Shown here in pieces: positions 17,511 through 26,117 of a DNA stretch of 64,000 nucleotides. A program made the translations under genes and the position numbers. The first letter of the stretch is position 1. The number at the start of each line of letters is the position of its first letter. The stretch comes from Formosa sediminum (lineage in GTDB: Bacteria; Bacteroidota; Bacteroidia; Flavobacteriales; Flavobacteriaceae), in NCBI RefSeq assembly GCF_007197735.1, contig NZ_CP041637.1:2141001-2205000 (forward strand), read 5' to 3'. A model generated the notes under the pieces. That model was not told where the DNA came from. It ran no database searches and worked only from the letters and a program-made list of their open reading frames with translations.

Positions 17511-17885
17511 TTTTATTCGTGTTATTATTTTTATGGACTCATGATGTGCTACGCAGTTTTCATTGCTAAAAAAACGAACCAAAAAAATCTAGGCTTACGA
17601 AAGTATCTCTAAATGTTATGTTCCAACTCTAAATTTTAAGAACACACATTTGTATGTATTCTTTTGAATATGATTTGGTTTTATATGATATGTAAGTGTT
17701 TTTAATGTAATTTGTTCAGCTCAAACAGCTTAAAATTTTACGCGTTGTTCACTGCACATTTTACGATATACTTTCGATAGGCCGGGGTCTAAAACTTCAT
17801 CTTTTGGGTTTATAATATTTCTTTTTTTCTGGATGTTTATTAGGTTTGGAAGTTCATGGTTTGTAATCGTGTTTTTTTTGTTCAA
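17511..17885 (+). repeat. Array B copy 5, full unit
   Basis: It begins at ttttattcgtgttattattt without the preceding ctttac. The hairpin arm reads aaaaaaacgaacc instead of aaaaaaagtaac. The second and third blocks match copies 2 and 4. Confidence 0.85.
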
Positions 17886-18050
17886 ATTGCTAAGAATTTT
17901 ATGTGTTGTTTACTGTATATTTTGTGATATATTTTCGATAGGCCGGGGTCTAAAACTTCAGCTTTAGGGTTTTAATATTTCTTTTTTCTTGATTACTACT
18001 GCATAGTGCAGTTTCGCTTCTTCATTTATTAGGTCTGAAAATTCATGGTC
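17886..18050 (+). repeat. Array B copy 6, 3' part only
   Basis: Only the third block and tail are present (ggccggggtctaaaac at about 17941-17956, then tagtgcagtttcgcttcttc). This marks the right edge of the array next to the proA terminator. Confidence 0.75.
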
Positions 18051-18071
18051 TACACTTATGGTCTATAAAAC

Positions 18072-18105
18072 AATACAGGCTACCAAATGGTAGCCTGTAT
18101 TTATA
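18072..18105 (-). terminator. Terminator of the pro operon (bidirectional hairpin)
   Basis: A near-perfect 14-bp stem, aatacaggctacca (18072-18085) and tggtagcctgtatt (18088-18101), forms a strong hairpin 27 bases downstream of the proA stop codon on the minus strand. It would also stop transcription coming from the repeat array. Confidence 0.8.
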
Positions 18106-18127
18106 TTGAAAACTATAATGTTAAAAC

Positions 18128-19327
18128 TTATTCACGAATGTGACCGTCTCCAAAAATATAGTATTTATTAGTAACTAATTCATTGAGTCCTAAAGGACCT
18201 CTGTGGTGTAATTTATCGGTACTAATGGCAAGTTCTGCACCTACACCCATTTTTCCGCCATCGGTAAAACGTGTAGACGCATTTTGATAGACTGCAGCAC
18301 AGTCTACATCTTCCATAAATTGTAAGGCTTTTTCTTTGCTATTCGTCATAATAGTAGCAGAGTGCCCGCCAGAATAGGTATTAATTTTTTCAATCGCAGC
18401 ATCTAAAGATTCTACGGTACCAATTACACATTTTAAAGCCAGAAACTCTTCAACCCAAACGTTGTCGTTGGGAATTAAAGGTTCGTCTTGAAGTGTTTTT
18501 TGAGTTTCAGAATCTACTAAAATCGATACGTTATGTGCTTTTAGTAGTGCTTCTAAATCTTTTAATTTGGCGGCGTAATCCGGAACATCTTTCTGAATTA
18601 GAATTTTGTCTAAGGCATTACAAGCCGAAATTTTATCGGTTTTTGCATTTAAAATTACTGTTTTGGTTTTTTCCCAATCGGCCGTTTTATCTACAAACAA
18701 AAAGTTGTTTCCGCGGCCGCTAATTAAGACGGCACAACGCGCATGTTCTTTTACAAATTGTATTAATCGTTCGCCACCACGGGGTACGATTAAATCTAGT
18801 GGCTCTGAAGGATTTTTAAGAAAATCCTGAGTCTCTTGTCGGTTTAAGGTTAATAGCTGAATGTAGCTACTGTCTAAACCATGAGCGTTTAAGGCTTGAT
18901 GCCAAAAATTGACTAATACTTTATTACTGTATATGGCTTCTTTTCCGCCTTTTAATAAAATTTTGTTATTGGCCTTAAAGGCTAATACAGCAGCTTCTAT
19001 GGTAACATCTGGTCGTGATTCATAAATGATCATAATGGTTCCAAAAGGTGCTGTTTTATTGGTGATTTCCAAGCCGTCGTCTAACACACGGTGGGAAATG
19101 GTTTTTCCAATAGGATCGTCTTGAGACATCACTTCCTTTACTGCGGTAATCATGCCGTCTATTTTCTTGTCATCTACGATTAACCGATCGTACATGGCTT
19201 GGTCGTCTTTACTAAATGCTTCTAAATCTTTCTTGTTCGCGCTTAAAAGTTCTGCTCTATGGGTATCCAGTAATTCAATCATGGATTGTAGAACATTATT
19301 TTTTAAGTCGGTCTTTAATAATTTCAT
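18128..19327 (-). CDS. proA: Glutamate-5-semialdehyde dehydrogenase
   Basis: A 399-residue aldehyde-dehydrogenase-fold enzyme that reduces gamma-glutamyl phosphate with NADPH to glutamate-5-semialdehyde, the second step of proline synthesis. Motifs seen are IMIIYESRPDVTIEAAVLAF (about 99-118), KGGKEAIYSN, LIVPRGGERLIQFV and the catalytic cysteine in TDKISACNALDKILI (about 231-245). CAAVYQNASTRFTDGGKMGV lies near the C-terminus. Length is usual for the family. It is the last gene of proC-proB-proA, 9 bases after proB, with a strong terminator downstream. Confidence 0.96.
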   Translation of the reverse strand: MKLLKTDLKNNVLQSMIELLDTHRAELLSANKKDLEAFSKDDQAMYDRLIVDDKKIDGMITAVKEVMSQDDPIGKTISHRVLDDGLEITNKTAPFGTIMIIYESRPDVTIEAAVLAFKANNKILLKGGKEAIYSNKVLVNFWHQALNAHGLDSSYIQLLTLNRQETQDFLKNPSEPLDLIVPRGGERLIQFVKEHARCAVLISGRGNNFLFVDKTADWEKTKTVILNAKTDKISACNALDKILIQKDVPDYAAKLKDLEALLKAHNVSILVDSETQKTLQDEPLIPNDNVWVEEFLALKCVIGTVESLDAAIEKINTYSGGHSATIMTNSKEKALQFMEDVDCAAVYQNASTRFTDGGKMGVGAELAISTDKLHHRGPLGLNELVTNKYYIFGDGHIRE

Positions 19328-19336
19328 CTTTTGTTT

Positions 19337-20122
19337 TTAAATTTCTACTTTAGTTCCTACAGCTTTACCATCTATAATATCGATAATGGTATTTTCGCTT
19401 TTTCCATTGGCAATAATGGTAGGAATGTTTTTTGCTGCAGTTTGTTTGGCATAGTTTAATTTTGATAACATACCACCTCGGCCTTCAGCTTCACCTTTAT
19501 GCCCATCGTTTATGAAATGGTTTACATTTTCATCAATTCCTACTTCTTCTACCAAAGAGGAGTCGTCTGCATCGGGATGTCCGTCGTATAATCCATCAAT
19601 ATCTGTTAAAATGATGAGTTTATCGGCATCAATCATCTCTGCAATCAAACTCGCTAACTCGTCGTTATCGGAAAACATGGCATGAGTTAAGGATACAGTA
19701 TCATCTTCATTGGCAATAGGAATTACGCCTTCAGATAATAGATTCTCGTAACAATTTTGCATGTTTCTACGATGCTCTCCAGGATCAAAATCGTTTTTAG
19801 TAGGTAAAACCTGTGCACATTTCATACCATAATCGTGAAAAATATTATAGTATAAACGCATCATTCGGGGTTGTCCGATTGCAGAATACACTTGACGTCT
19901 AGAGGCTTTATCCTTAATATCTGAATGGCCTAGAACTTCCATACCTGCAATAACAGATCCAGAAGATACTAATACGGTAATTATATCACGCTCGTATAAT
20001 TCGGCAATTTGCTTAACCAAACGGTCTAGTACAGGTCTTACAATTCTATTGTCTCTATTGGTCATTACGTTGGTTCCAACCTTAATGACGATTCTTTGTT
20101 TATATTTTTTACTTGTTTCCAC
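19337..20122 (-). CDS. proB: Glutamate 5-kinase (short form without PUA domain)
   Basis: A 261-residue amino-acid kinase that phosphorylates glutamate on its gamma carboxylate. Seen are RIVIKVGTNVMTNRDN (N-terminal phosphate loop), VLVSSGSVIAGMEVLG, PIANEDDTVS, FSDNDELASLIAEMIDADKL and RGGMLSKLNYAKQTAA. The protein ends with the kinase domain; the C-terminal PUA domain found in the roughly 367-residue enterobacterial form is absent, as in other short ProB proteins. The start overlaps the proC stop by 14 bases, pointing to translational coupling. Proline feedback cannot be judged. Confidence 0.94.
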   Translation of the reverse strand: METSKKYKQRIVIKVGTNVMTNRDNRIVRPVLDRLVKQIAELYERDIITVLVSSGSVIAGMEVLGHSDIKDKASRRQVYSAIGQPRMMRLYYNIFHDYGMKCAQVLPTKNDFDPGEHRRNMQNCYENLLSEGVIPIANEDDTVSLTHAMFSDNDELASLIAEMIDADKLIILTDIDGLYDGHPDADDSSLVEEVGIDENVNHFINDGHKGEAEGRGGMLSKLNYAKQTAAKNIPTIIANGKSENTIIDIIDGKAVGTKVEI

Positions 20123-20915
20123 CTAGTTCTATAGCTCTATTAAAGGCAGCAAAAGCGGCCTCTTTAATTAATTCATTTACATTATTATCATCCATACTAT
20201 CTAAAGCTGCACGTGTGGTGCCACCTTTAGAAGCAACGCGTTCCATCCAAGTATTTGGCGATATGTTGTCTTGGTTAAATAAATCTACTGCACCTGTAAA
20301 GGTCTGACTTACCAAGACTTTAGAATTTTGTTCTGAGAATCCCATTTGTTGAGCGGCTTCCATCATACTTTGCATAAAGTAAAAGACATACGCTGGTCCG
20401 CTTCCAGAAATACCTGTAGAAGCATCAATAAAGTTTTCATTTTTTACCTGAATAGATTTTCCTGTGGTATTTAATAGGTTTTCAATAGTTAATAATTCAA
20501 TTCGTGATACTTGGTCTGAAGCCGTATAAGAAGTTAGTCCTTTACCTACTTTTGCTGGTAAATTAGGCATAGTACGTACCACTTTAGGTAAATCTAATGC
20601 AGTTTGTATATGATTAATGGTAACACCTGCCATTAAAGAAATGACAATTTGCCCCTTAGTAACCAATCCCGCCATTTTGCTAAATAAGTCGTCTGCATGA
20701 TACGGTTTAACTGCTAAAAAAATTAAATCTGCTTGAGGGACGCAGTCTTTAGGTGATTTGAAGACGTCGAAATGTGAGATTTTATTTAAACTCTCAATTT
20801 TCTCGTCGGAGCTGTCTAAAATCATGATGTTTCTTTTCTTAAGAAGCTTCGATTTTGACATCGCTTCGGCATAGGTTAACCCCATATTTCCCGCTCCAAT
20901 TACTAATAGTTTCAT
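20109..20915 (-). CDS. proC: Pyrroline-5-carboxylate reductase
   Basis: A 268-residue NAD(P)H-dependent reductase that converts pyrroline-5-carboxylate to proline. The N-terminal Rossmann motif is MKLLVIGAGNMGLTYAEAMS. The central region has VISLMAGVTINHIQ and VRTMPNLPAKVGKG. The C-terminal signature includes GISGSGPAYVFYFMQSM and VASKGGTTRAALDSM. Length is standard. It is the first gene of the operon, so all the proline genes from glutamate are together and transcribed from a promoter upstream of 20915. Confidence 0.95.
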   Translation of the reverse strand: MKLLVIGAGNMGLTYAEAMSKSKLLKKRNIMILDSSDEKIESLNKISHFDVFKSPKDCVPQADLIFLAVKPYHADDLFSKMAGLVTKGQIVISLMAGVTINHIQTALDLPKVVRTMPNLPAKVGKGLTSYTASDQVSRIELLTIENLLNTTGKSIQVKNENFIDASTGISGSGPAYVFYFMQSMMEAAQQMGFSEQNSKVLVSQTFTGAVDLFNQDNISPNTWMERVASKGGTTRAALDSMDDNNVNELIKEAAFAAFNRAIELGGNK

Positions 20916-21267
20916 TATGTTATTTTTATGATTAAAATTAATGATAGGGACAAACTACTAAAAAATCTGAATTATCAAAATCTGAGCAGTTTAATGCCTT
21001 TTTTGAAGGGATTTTTATATTATATGAACTTGATTAACGGTTTTGTTGTGAATTTTGTAATAGTTTGAGTTTATACTACTTATAGATAAACTCTATTTTA
21101 AAGGGGCCATGCAGGGTAAATATTTGCTTGATATGGTAACAAATTTTGATTGATGGATTAGAACTGTATTGAATGAGGTTGAACTTAGTATTGAGTCCAA
21201 AATTGAGAAGCCAAAACGTGTTAAACGCCCCTTTTATTTTGTAATAAGGGATAAATGGCACTGAATT
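20916..21267. other. Intergenic region with no recognised gene
   Basis: It should hold the proC promoter near 20925-20990. A 61-codon minus-strand ORF at 21076-21261 has no recognisable motif or family resemblance and is not annotated. Confidence 0.5.
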
Positions 21268-21723
21268 TTAACTTTCGTGTTGAGATACACGAACAACTTT
21301 ACCCTGCTTAAAATATAGATCTAGCACTTGTGGGTCTATATTGAAGAGACCCGGTAGAACACCAAGCGTATAAGATATGTGGTTCTCGTTATACACATAA
21401 TAATCTGAACCCAGTACGTCTGCAATTTCCGCTTTGGTTTTTCCGATAAACATTTCACTTTCGATGATGTCTTGAGTCATTGTATACCGTGTTTCGGGAT
21501 GGGTGTTCCATTGCAATTTGCTAAACTCGTGTTTAGCGTAGTAGGAAGACGACCCTATCCAAATTAATATGATTACGATATAACACAACGGACTTAAAAT
21601 AAAAGTAGGACATAAGGCGATATAATTGCGGTTTTTAGGTGTCCCGATATCTAACTTTTTTAAGCACCATTTGCAGATGAAAAAGGTAGGGATAGCCAAA
21701 AGAAGTATAAATAGAAGCGCCAT
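21268..21723 (-). CDS. Hypothetical membrane protein
   Basis: A 151-residue protein of unknown function. Two hydrophobic segments are at about residues 2-20 (ALLFILLLAIPTFFICKWCL) and 40-62 (FILSPLCYIVIILIWIG), followed by a soluble tail. The tail has SEMFIGKTKAEIADVLGSDY, which recalls the helix-turn of BamE/SmpA-type small domains that begin G-M-T-x-x-x-V. The resemblance is weak. It is a single gene, divergent from the copper locus at 21860. I cannot name a function. Confidence 0.6.
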   Translation of the reverse strand: MALLFILLLAIPTFFICKWCLKKLDIGTPKNRNYIALCPTFILSPLCYIVIILIWIGSSSYYAKHEFSKLQWNTHPETRYTMTQDIIESEMFIGKTKAEIADVLGSDYYVYNENHISYTLGVLPGLFNIDPQVLDLYFKQGKVVRVSQHES

Positions 21724-21844
21724 ATAGAACTGCGTACTGTAATTGTGACTTAATATACCGTTTTTATATGATATAAAACGCTGTTAAAATTGAACCCATA
21801 CTGTAAAAATTTAAGTTCTTAAATCGTGTTTAAATTAAAATGCC

Positions 21845-21852
21845 TAATTTTG
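21845..21852 (+). promoter_or_regulatory. Candidate -7 element TAATTTTG upstream of the HYC_CC_PP gene
   Basis: TAATTTTG matches the Bacteroidota -7 consensus TAnnTTTG. It ends 7 bases before the ATG at 21860, so the leader would be very short. No convincing -33 TTG at the expected spacing is seen, so this is a weak call. Confidence 0.4.
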
Positions 21853-21859
21853 TAAACGT

Positions 21860-22276
21860 ATGCAAACATTTTTTCGCAACATTACAGCACTTTTTATGGC
21901 CTTTGTGGTCTTATTGTCTACCTTATCTTTTAGTGTAGATATGCATTATTGTGGCGATACCTTAGTAGATGTGGCGGTTAATACAGATGCGGCTACTTGC
22001 GGCATGGAAGTTATGGTCGAAACGCCTTTGAAAACCTCAATAACCACATCTGGATGTTGTACAGACCAGAAGGTAGTGGTTAGCGGTCAAGATGAATTAA
22101 ATTTAGGTGTTAATGCCTTATCTTTAGACCATCAGATATTTGTTACTACGTTTGTATATGTATACCAAAATTTAATATTCGAAACTTTACCCAAGGCTCA
22201 TATTCCGTTTCAGGAGTATAGTCCGCCCACACTCGTCTCCGATTATCAAGTCTGTTACGAGACCTTCTTAATTTGA
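21860..22276 (+). CDS. HYC_CC_PP family protein
   Basis: A 138-residue small secreted or membrane-anchored protein. The N-terminal signal-like segment is ALFMAFVVLLSTLSFSVDMH. The three features that name the family are present in order: His-Tyr-Cys (MHYCGDTLVDVA, about 27-38), a Cys-Cys pair (SGCCTDQKVVV, about 56) and a Pro-Pro near the end (YSPPTLVSDY). Such proteins are often found beside heavy-metal efflux genes in Bacteroidota; the Cys/His residues suggest metal binding, which is inference. It is 95 bases upstream of the CusA gene in the same direction and may be first in the operon. Confidence 0.82.
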   Translation: MQTFFRNITALFMAFVVLLSTLSFSVDMHYCGDTLVDVAVNTDAATCGMEVMVETPLKTSITTSGCCTDQKVVVSGQDELNLGVNALSLDHQIFVTTFVYVYQNLIFETLPKAHIPFQEYSPPTLVSDYQVCYETFLI

Positions 22277-22370
22277 TTCATTACACCCTAAACAGTGCTT
22301 AAACCTTGTGTTTTAGCAGAATTGCGGTATGCAATTCCATTACCTATGTTTAATTGTTTATAAATGAATC

Positions 22371-25300
22371 ATGCTGAATAGAAGCATAAAATTTTTAATT
22401 GCACATAAGTTTGTCGCCGTACTATTACTTGTTCTGTTAATAGGATGGGGCGTCGTGCATTCGCCATTTGGCTGGGATACAGGCCTATTGCCTAGTGATC
22501 CGGTAGCTGTAGATGCCATTCCAGATATAGGAGAAAATCAACAAATTGTTTACACGACTTGGGAGGGGCGTTCGCCTCAAGATATTGAAGACCAAATTAC
22601 TTACCCACTCACTACAACTTTATTGGGGATTCCGGGCGTGAAAACCATACGAAGTTCGTCTATGTTTGGCGTGTCTAGTATTTACATCATTTTTGAGGAA
22701 GATGTAGAGTTTTATTGGAGTAGGAGTCGCATTTTAGAAAAATTAAATGCCTTACCTAACGGGATATTACCTGCAGAAGTAAACCCTGCCTTAGGTCCTG
22801 ATGCCACGGGATTGGGACAGTTGTTTTGGTATACCTTAGAAGGTCGTGACAAGGATGGTAATGTTACTGGGGGTTGGAACCTTCAAGAGTTACGAAGTAC
22901 ACAAGACTATTTTGTGAAATACGGTTTATCTTCGGCAAGTGGTGTTTCCGAAGTGGCATCTATAGGTGGGTATGTGCAGGAATATCAGGTAGATGTGAAT
23001 CCTGAACTGATGAAACAGTACGGCATTACCTTACAGCAAGTGGTTAAAGCTATTAAAGGTACCAATCAAGATATAGGGGCGCAAACTATTGAAATTAACC
23101 GGGCTGAATATTTAGTAAGAGGGTTGGGGTATGTAAAATCTATAGCAGACTTAGAGCAGACTGTAGTGGCGGCACAAGCCTTTACATCCATTCGTATAAA
23201 AGATATTGCTCAAGTTGTTTTAGGACCAGAAGCGCGACGCGGCATTTTAGATAAAGAAGGCGCAGAAGTCGTTGGGGGTGTGGTTGTAGCCAGATATGGC
23301 GCTAACCCCATGGAGGTAATCACCAATGTAAAAGCAAAAATTGCAGAACTACATAAGGGCTTGCCTTCTAAAGTATTGGCAGATGGTACGGTGTCTCAAC
23401 TTACTATAGTTCCGTTTTACGACCGCTCTGTTTTAATTAAAGAAACCTTGCATACCTTAGACGAAGCTCTCACCTTAGAGGTGCTCATTACCATATTGGT
23501 GGTTGTGGTTATGGTGTTTAATTTAAGAGCATCGCTCCTCATTTCAGGCTTGCTTCCTGTAGCCGTATTAATGGTATTTATAGCCATGAAATATGTAAAT
23601 GTAAGTGCTAACATTGTAGCCTTATCTGGAATTGCTATTGCTATTGGGACTATGGTTGATGTTGGAGTGATTTTGACTGAAAATATTATCAGACATCTTG
23701 ATGACAACCATGACAATAAACCCATAAACGATGTGGTGTATCAGGCCTCTACAGAAATCTCTGGAGCCATTCTTACTGCAGTAGCCACAACAATAATAAG
23801 TTTTTTACCAGTATTTACTATGTTGGGAGCAGAAGGCAAATTGTTTAGACCTTTAGCATTTACCAAAACCATGGCCTTACTAGCCGCTGTAGGGGTTGCC
23901 CTGTTTTTGATTCCGCCATTTGCAGCATTTTTATTCCGAAAACGAAAGCTTAAAACAGAGTTTACAGCAGTCTTAAATAGTCTGCTAATGGGCTTGGGTG
24001 TGTGGGCTGTGTTTTGTGGGTTTATGGTGGGATTATTACTGGTGGTTTTTGGTATTGTAGCTCTTTTAAAACTAAAATTTAAATGGTCTGATACACGTAT
24101 ACTTACCATTAAGAATGTGAGTGTTGCCATTACCATTGTTTTTATGTTGGCCGAGTATTGGAGACCGTTAGGTGTGAGTAAAAGTATATTTACCAACCTA
24201 ATTTTTGTGGCTGTAATTTGTTTTGGATTACTTGGTGTATTCTGGTTGTTTAGACGGTATTATACCCAGCTATTACACTGGGCATTGCAATATAAACTCC
24301 TGTTTTTAATCTTCCCAACCACGCTGGTGGTGTTTGGATTTATTATAATGAAAAATACAGGTAAAGAATTTATGCCTGCTTTAAACGAGGGGACCTTTTT
24401 ACTCATGCCCACCTCGATGCCACATGCCGGAGTGACCGAAAATAAACGGGTGCTGCAACACTTAGATATGGCTGTAGCAAGTATTCCGGAAGTAGAAACG
24501 GTAGTTGGGAAAGCAGGACGAACCGAATCGGCTTTAGACCCAGCGCCTCTATCCATGTATGAAAATATTATACAATACAAACCCGAGTATGTATTGAATG
24601 AAGCTGGAGAACGGCAGCGCTATCGGGTGAATGCCAAGGGTTATTTTGTAATGAAAGATGGCCGGTTTATAAAAAATGTAAATACAACTGCGGGAAACGA
24701 AGCGGTTGCATCTGGCGTATTATTGTCTACAGAACTTAAGGTTGAAGCGCAACAACTAATCGCTGATGAAGCTGGTGCGTTTTATAGAAACTGGCGACCA
24801 GAAATTAAATCGGCTGACGATATTTGGGCGGCTATCATTTCAAAAACCAACCTTCCAGGAGTCACTTCTGCACCTAAATTACAACCTATAGAAACCCGAT
24901 TGGTGATGTTGCAAACAGGTATGCGTGCACCTATGGGGATAAAAATTAAAGGGCAGGATTTAGAACAAATTGAAGCCTTTGGTAAACTGCTAGAACCCAT
25001 CTTAAAAACAGCTGAAGGTGTAAAAGCAGATGCTGTTTTTGCCGACCGTATAGTTGGGAAACCCTATATTTTAATTGATATTAATCGTGAGCAATTGGCG
25101 CGTTATGGCCTATCTCTAGCTACGGTTCAAGATGAACTTAAAGTAGCTGTTGGCGGTATGGTGCTTACTCAAACTATAGAAGGTCGTGAACGTTATGGGG
25201 TTCGGGTGCGTTATCCGCGAGAGTTACGAGCTACCCCAGACGATTTAAATTCCATTTATATTCCTGTTGCACAAGGTAACCCTATACCATTAAGTGAATT

Positions 25301-26117
25301 GGCTACAATCCGCTATGAACAAGGTCCGCAAGTTATAAAAAGTGAAGATACGTTTTTAGTAGGCTATGTTCTGTTTGATAAATTAGATGGCTATGCCGAA
25401 GTTAATGTGGTAGAAACTGCACAGGACCTTATACAAGATAAAATTGATAAAGGAGAGTTGGTGGTCCCTAAAGGCATTACCTATCAGTTTACAGGAACTT
25501 ATGAAAATCAATTGCGTGCCGAGAAGACGTTACGTATAGTGGTGCCATTGGCCTTAGCTATAATTTTTCTGATTCTTTACTTTCAATTTAAATCTGTGTC
25601 CACCACTCTCATGGTGTTTACTGGTATAGCAGTAGCCTTTGCAGGAGGCTTTATTATGATGTGGTTCTATGGGCAGGACTGGTTTTTAAACTTTAGTGTG
25701 TTTGGCGAACATTTGCGGACAGTATTTCAGATGCATCCCATCAATTTAAGTGTAGCCGTTTGGGTAGGCTTTATTGCATTGTTTGGTATTGCTACAGACG
25801 ACGGTGTGGTTATGGCAACGTATCTAACTCAGACATTTAAAAAAGAGAAGCCTCAAAACATACAAAGTATTCGTCGGGCAGCAATTCAGGCAGCAGACAA
25901 ACGTATTCGTCCGTGTTTAATGACAACAGCCACAACAATTTTAGCGTTGTTACCAGTATTAACGGCAACAGGACGCGGTAGTGATATTATGATACCGATG
26001 TCTATTCCTGCATTTGGAGGGATGCTCATAGATATAACCTCTTATTTTATTGTACCTGTATTATACAGCTGGAAACAAGAATTACTATGGAAGAAAAACA
26101 AAAATCATGAACACTAA
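22371..26117 (+). CDS. cusA: CusA/CzcA-family heavy-metal RND efflux pump
   Basis: A 1248-residue inner-membrane RND pump that drives metal ion efflux with the proton gradient. The N-terminal helix is followed by a porter domain with TTWEGRSPQDIEDQITYPLT, and TM4 carries AIAIGTMVDVGVILTENIIR, the metal-RND version with conserved Asp and Glu. The C-terminal half has FGIATDDGVVMATYLTQTF and RIRPCLMTTATTILALLPVL. It is about 200 residues longer than E. coli CusA. The extra length includes a hydrophobic stretch at about 530-640 (SLLMGLGVWAVFCGFMVGLL and more), common in Bacteroidota pumps. It overlaps the TolC-like gene by 11 bases. Cu/Ag specificity is inferred from neighbours. Confidence 0.9.
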   Translation: MLNRSIKFLIAHKFVAVLLLVLLIGWGVVHSPFGWDTGLLPSDPVAVDAIPDIGENQQIVYTTWEGRSPQDIEDQITYPLTTTLLGIPGVKTIRSSSMFGVSSIYIIFEEDVEFYWSRSRILEKLNALPNGILPAEVNPALGPDATGLGQLFWYTLEGRDKDGNVTGGWNLQELRSTQDYFVKYGLSSASGVSEVASIGGYVQEYQVDVNPELMKQYGITLQQVVKAIKGTNQDIGAQTIEINRAEYLVRGLGYVKSIADLEQTVVAAQAFTSIRIKDIAQVVLGPEARRGILDKEGAEVVGGVVVARYGANPMEVITNVKAKIAELHKGLPSKVLADGTVSQLTIVPFYDRSVLIKETLHTLDEALTLEVLITILVVVVMVFNLRASLLISGLLPVAVLMVFIAMKYVNVSANIVALSGIAIAIGTMVDVGVILTENIIRHLDDNHDNKPINDVVYQASTEISGAILTAVATTIISFLPVFTMLGAEGKLFRPLAFTKTMALLAAVGVALFLIPPFAAFLFRKRKLKTEFTAVLNSLLMGLGVWAVFCGFMVGLLLVVFGIVALLKLKFKWSDTRILTIKNVSVAITIVFMLAEYWRPLGVSKSIFTNLIFVAVICFGLLGVFWLFRRYYTQLLHWALQYKLLFLIFPTTLVVFGFIIMKNTGKEFMPALNEGTFLLMPTSMPHAGVTENKRVLQHLDMAVASIPEVETVVGKAGRTESALDPAPLSMYENIIQYKPEYVLNEAGERQRYRVNAKGYFVMKDGRFIKNVNTTAGNEAVASGVLLSTELKVEAQQLIADEAGAFYRNWRPEIKSADDIWAAIISKTNLPGVTSAPKLQPIETRLVMLQTGMRAPMGIKIKGQDLEQIEAFGKLLEPILKTAEGVKADAVFADRIVGKPYILIDINREQLARYGLSLATVQDELKVAVGGMVLTQTIEGRERYGVRVRYPRELRATPDDLNSIYIPVAQGNPIPLSELATIRYEQGPQVIKSEDTFLVGYVLFDKLDGYAEVNVVETAQDLIQDKIDKGELVVPKGITYQFTGTYENQLRAEKTLRIVVPLALAIIFLILYFQFKSVSTTLMVFTGIAVAFAGGFIMMWFYGQDWFLNFSVFGEHLRTVFQMHPINLSVAVWVGFIALFGIATDDGVVMATYLTQTFKKEKPQNIQSIRRAAIQAADKRIRPCLMTTATTILALLPVLTATGRGSDIMIPMSIPAFGGMLIDITSYFIVPVLYSWKQELLWKKNKNHEH

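Larger units (their letters stand above)
16341..18060 (+). repeat. Repeat array B: long non-coding direct repeats
   Basis: It starts directly after the WcaJ stop codon and runs to the proA terminator. It has the same unit family and orientation as array A. Two short variants, three full or nearly full copies and a 3'-only copy are present, listed separately. The stretch 17395-17510 between copies holds a short palindrome of REP type. No conserved reading frame, RNA family or mobile-element gene could be seen. Confidence 0.9.

Noticed and set aside
21076-21261. 61-codon minus-strand ORF
   Set aside because: No motif, no recognisable family and position in an intergenic region.
23417-24580. 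Minus-strand ORFs opposite cusA
   Set aside because: Shadows of the coding strand; composition follows the cusA codon pattern and no family is recognisable.
26050-26106. Extended N-terminus for the TolC-like protein
   Set aside because: It re-reads the end of cusA in another frame; the signal peptide begins at ATG 26107.
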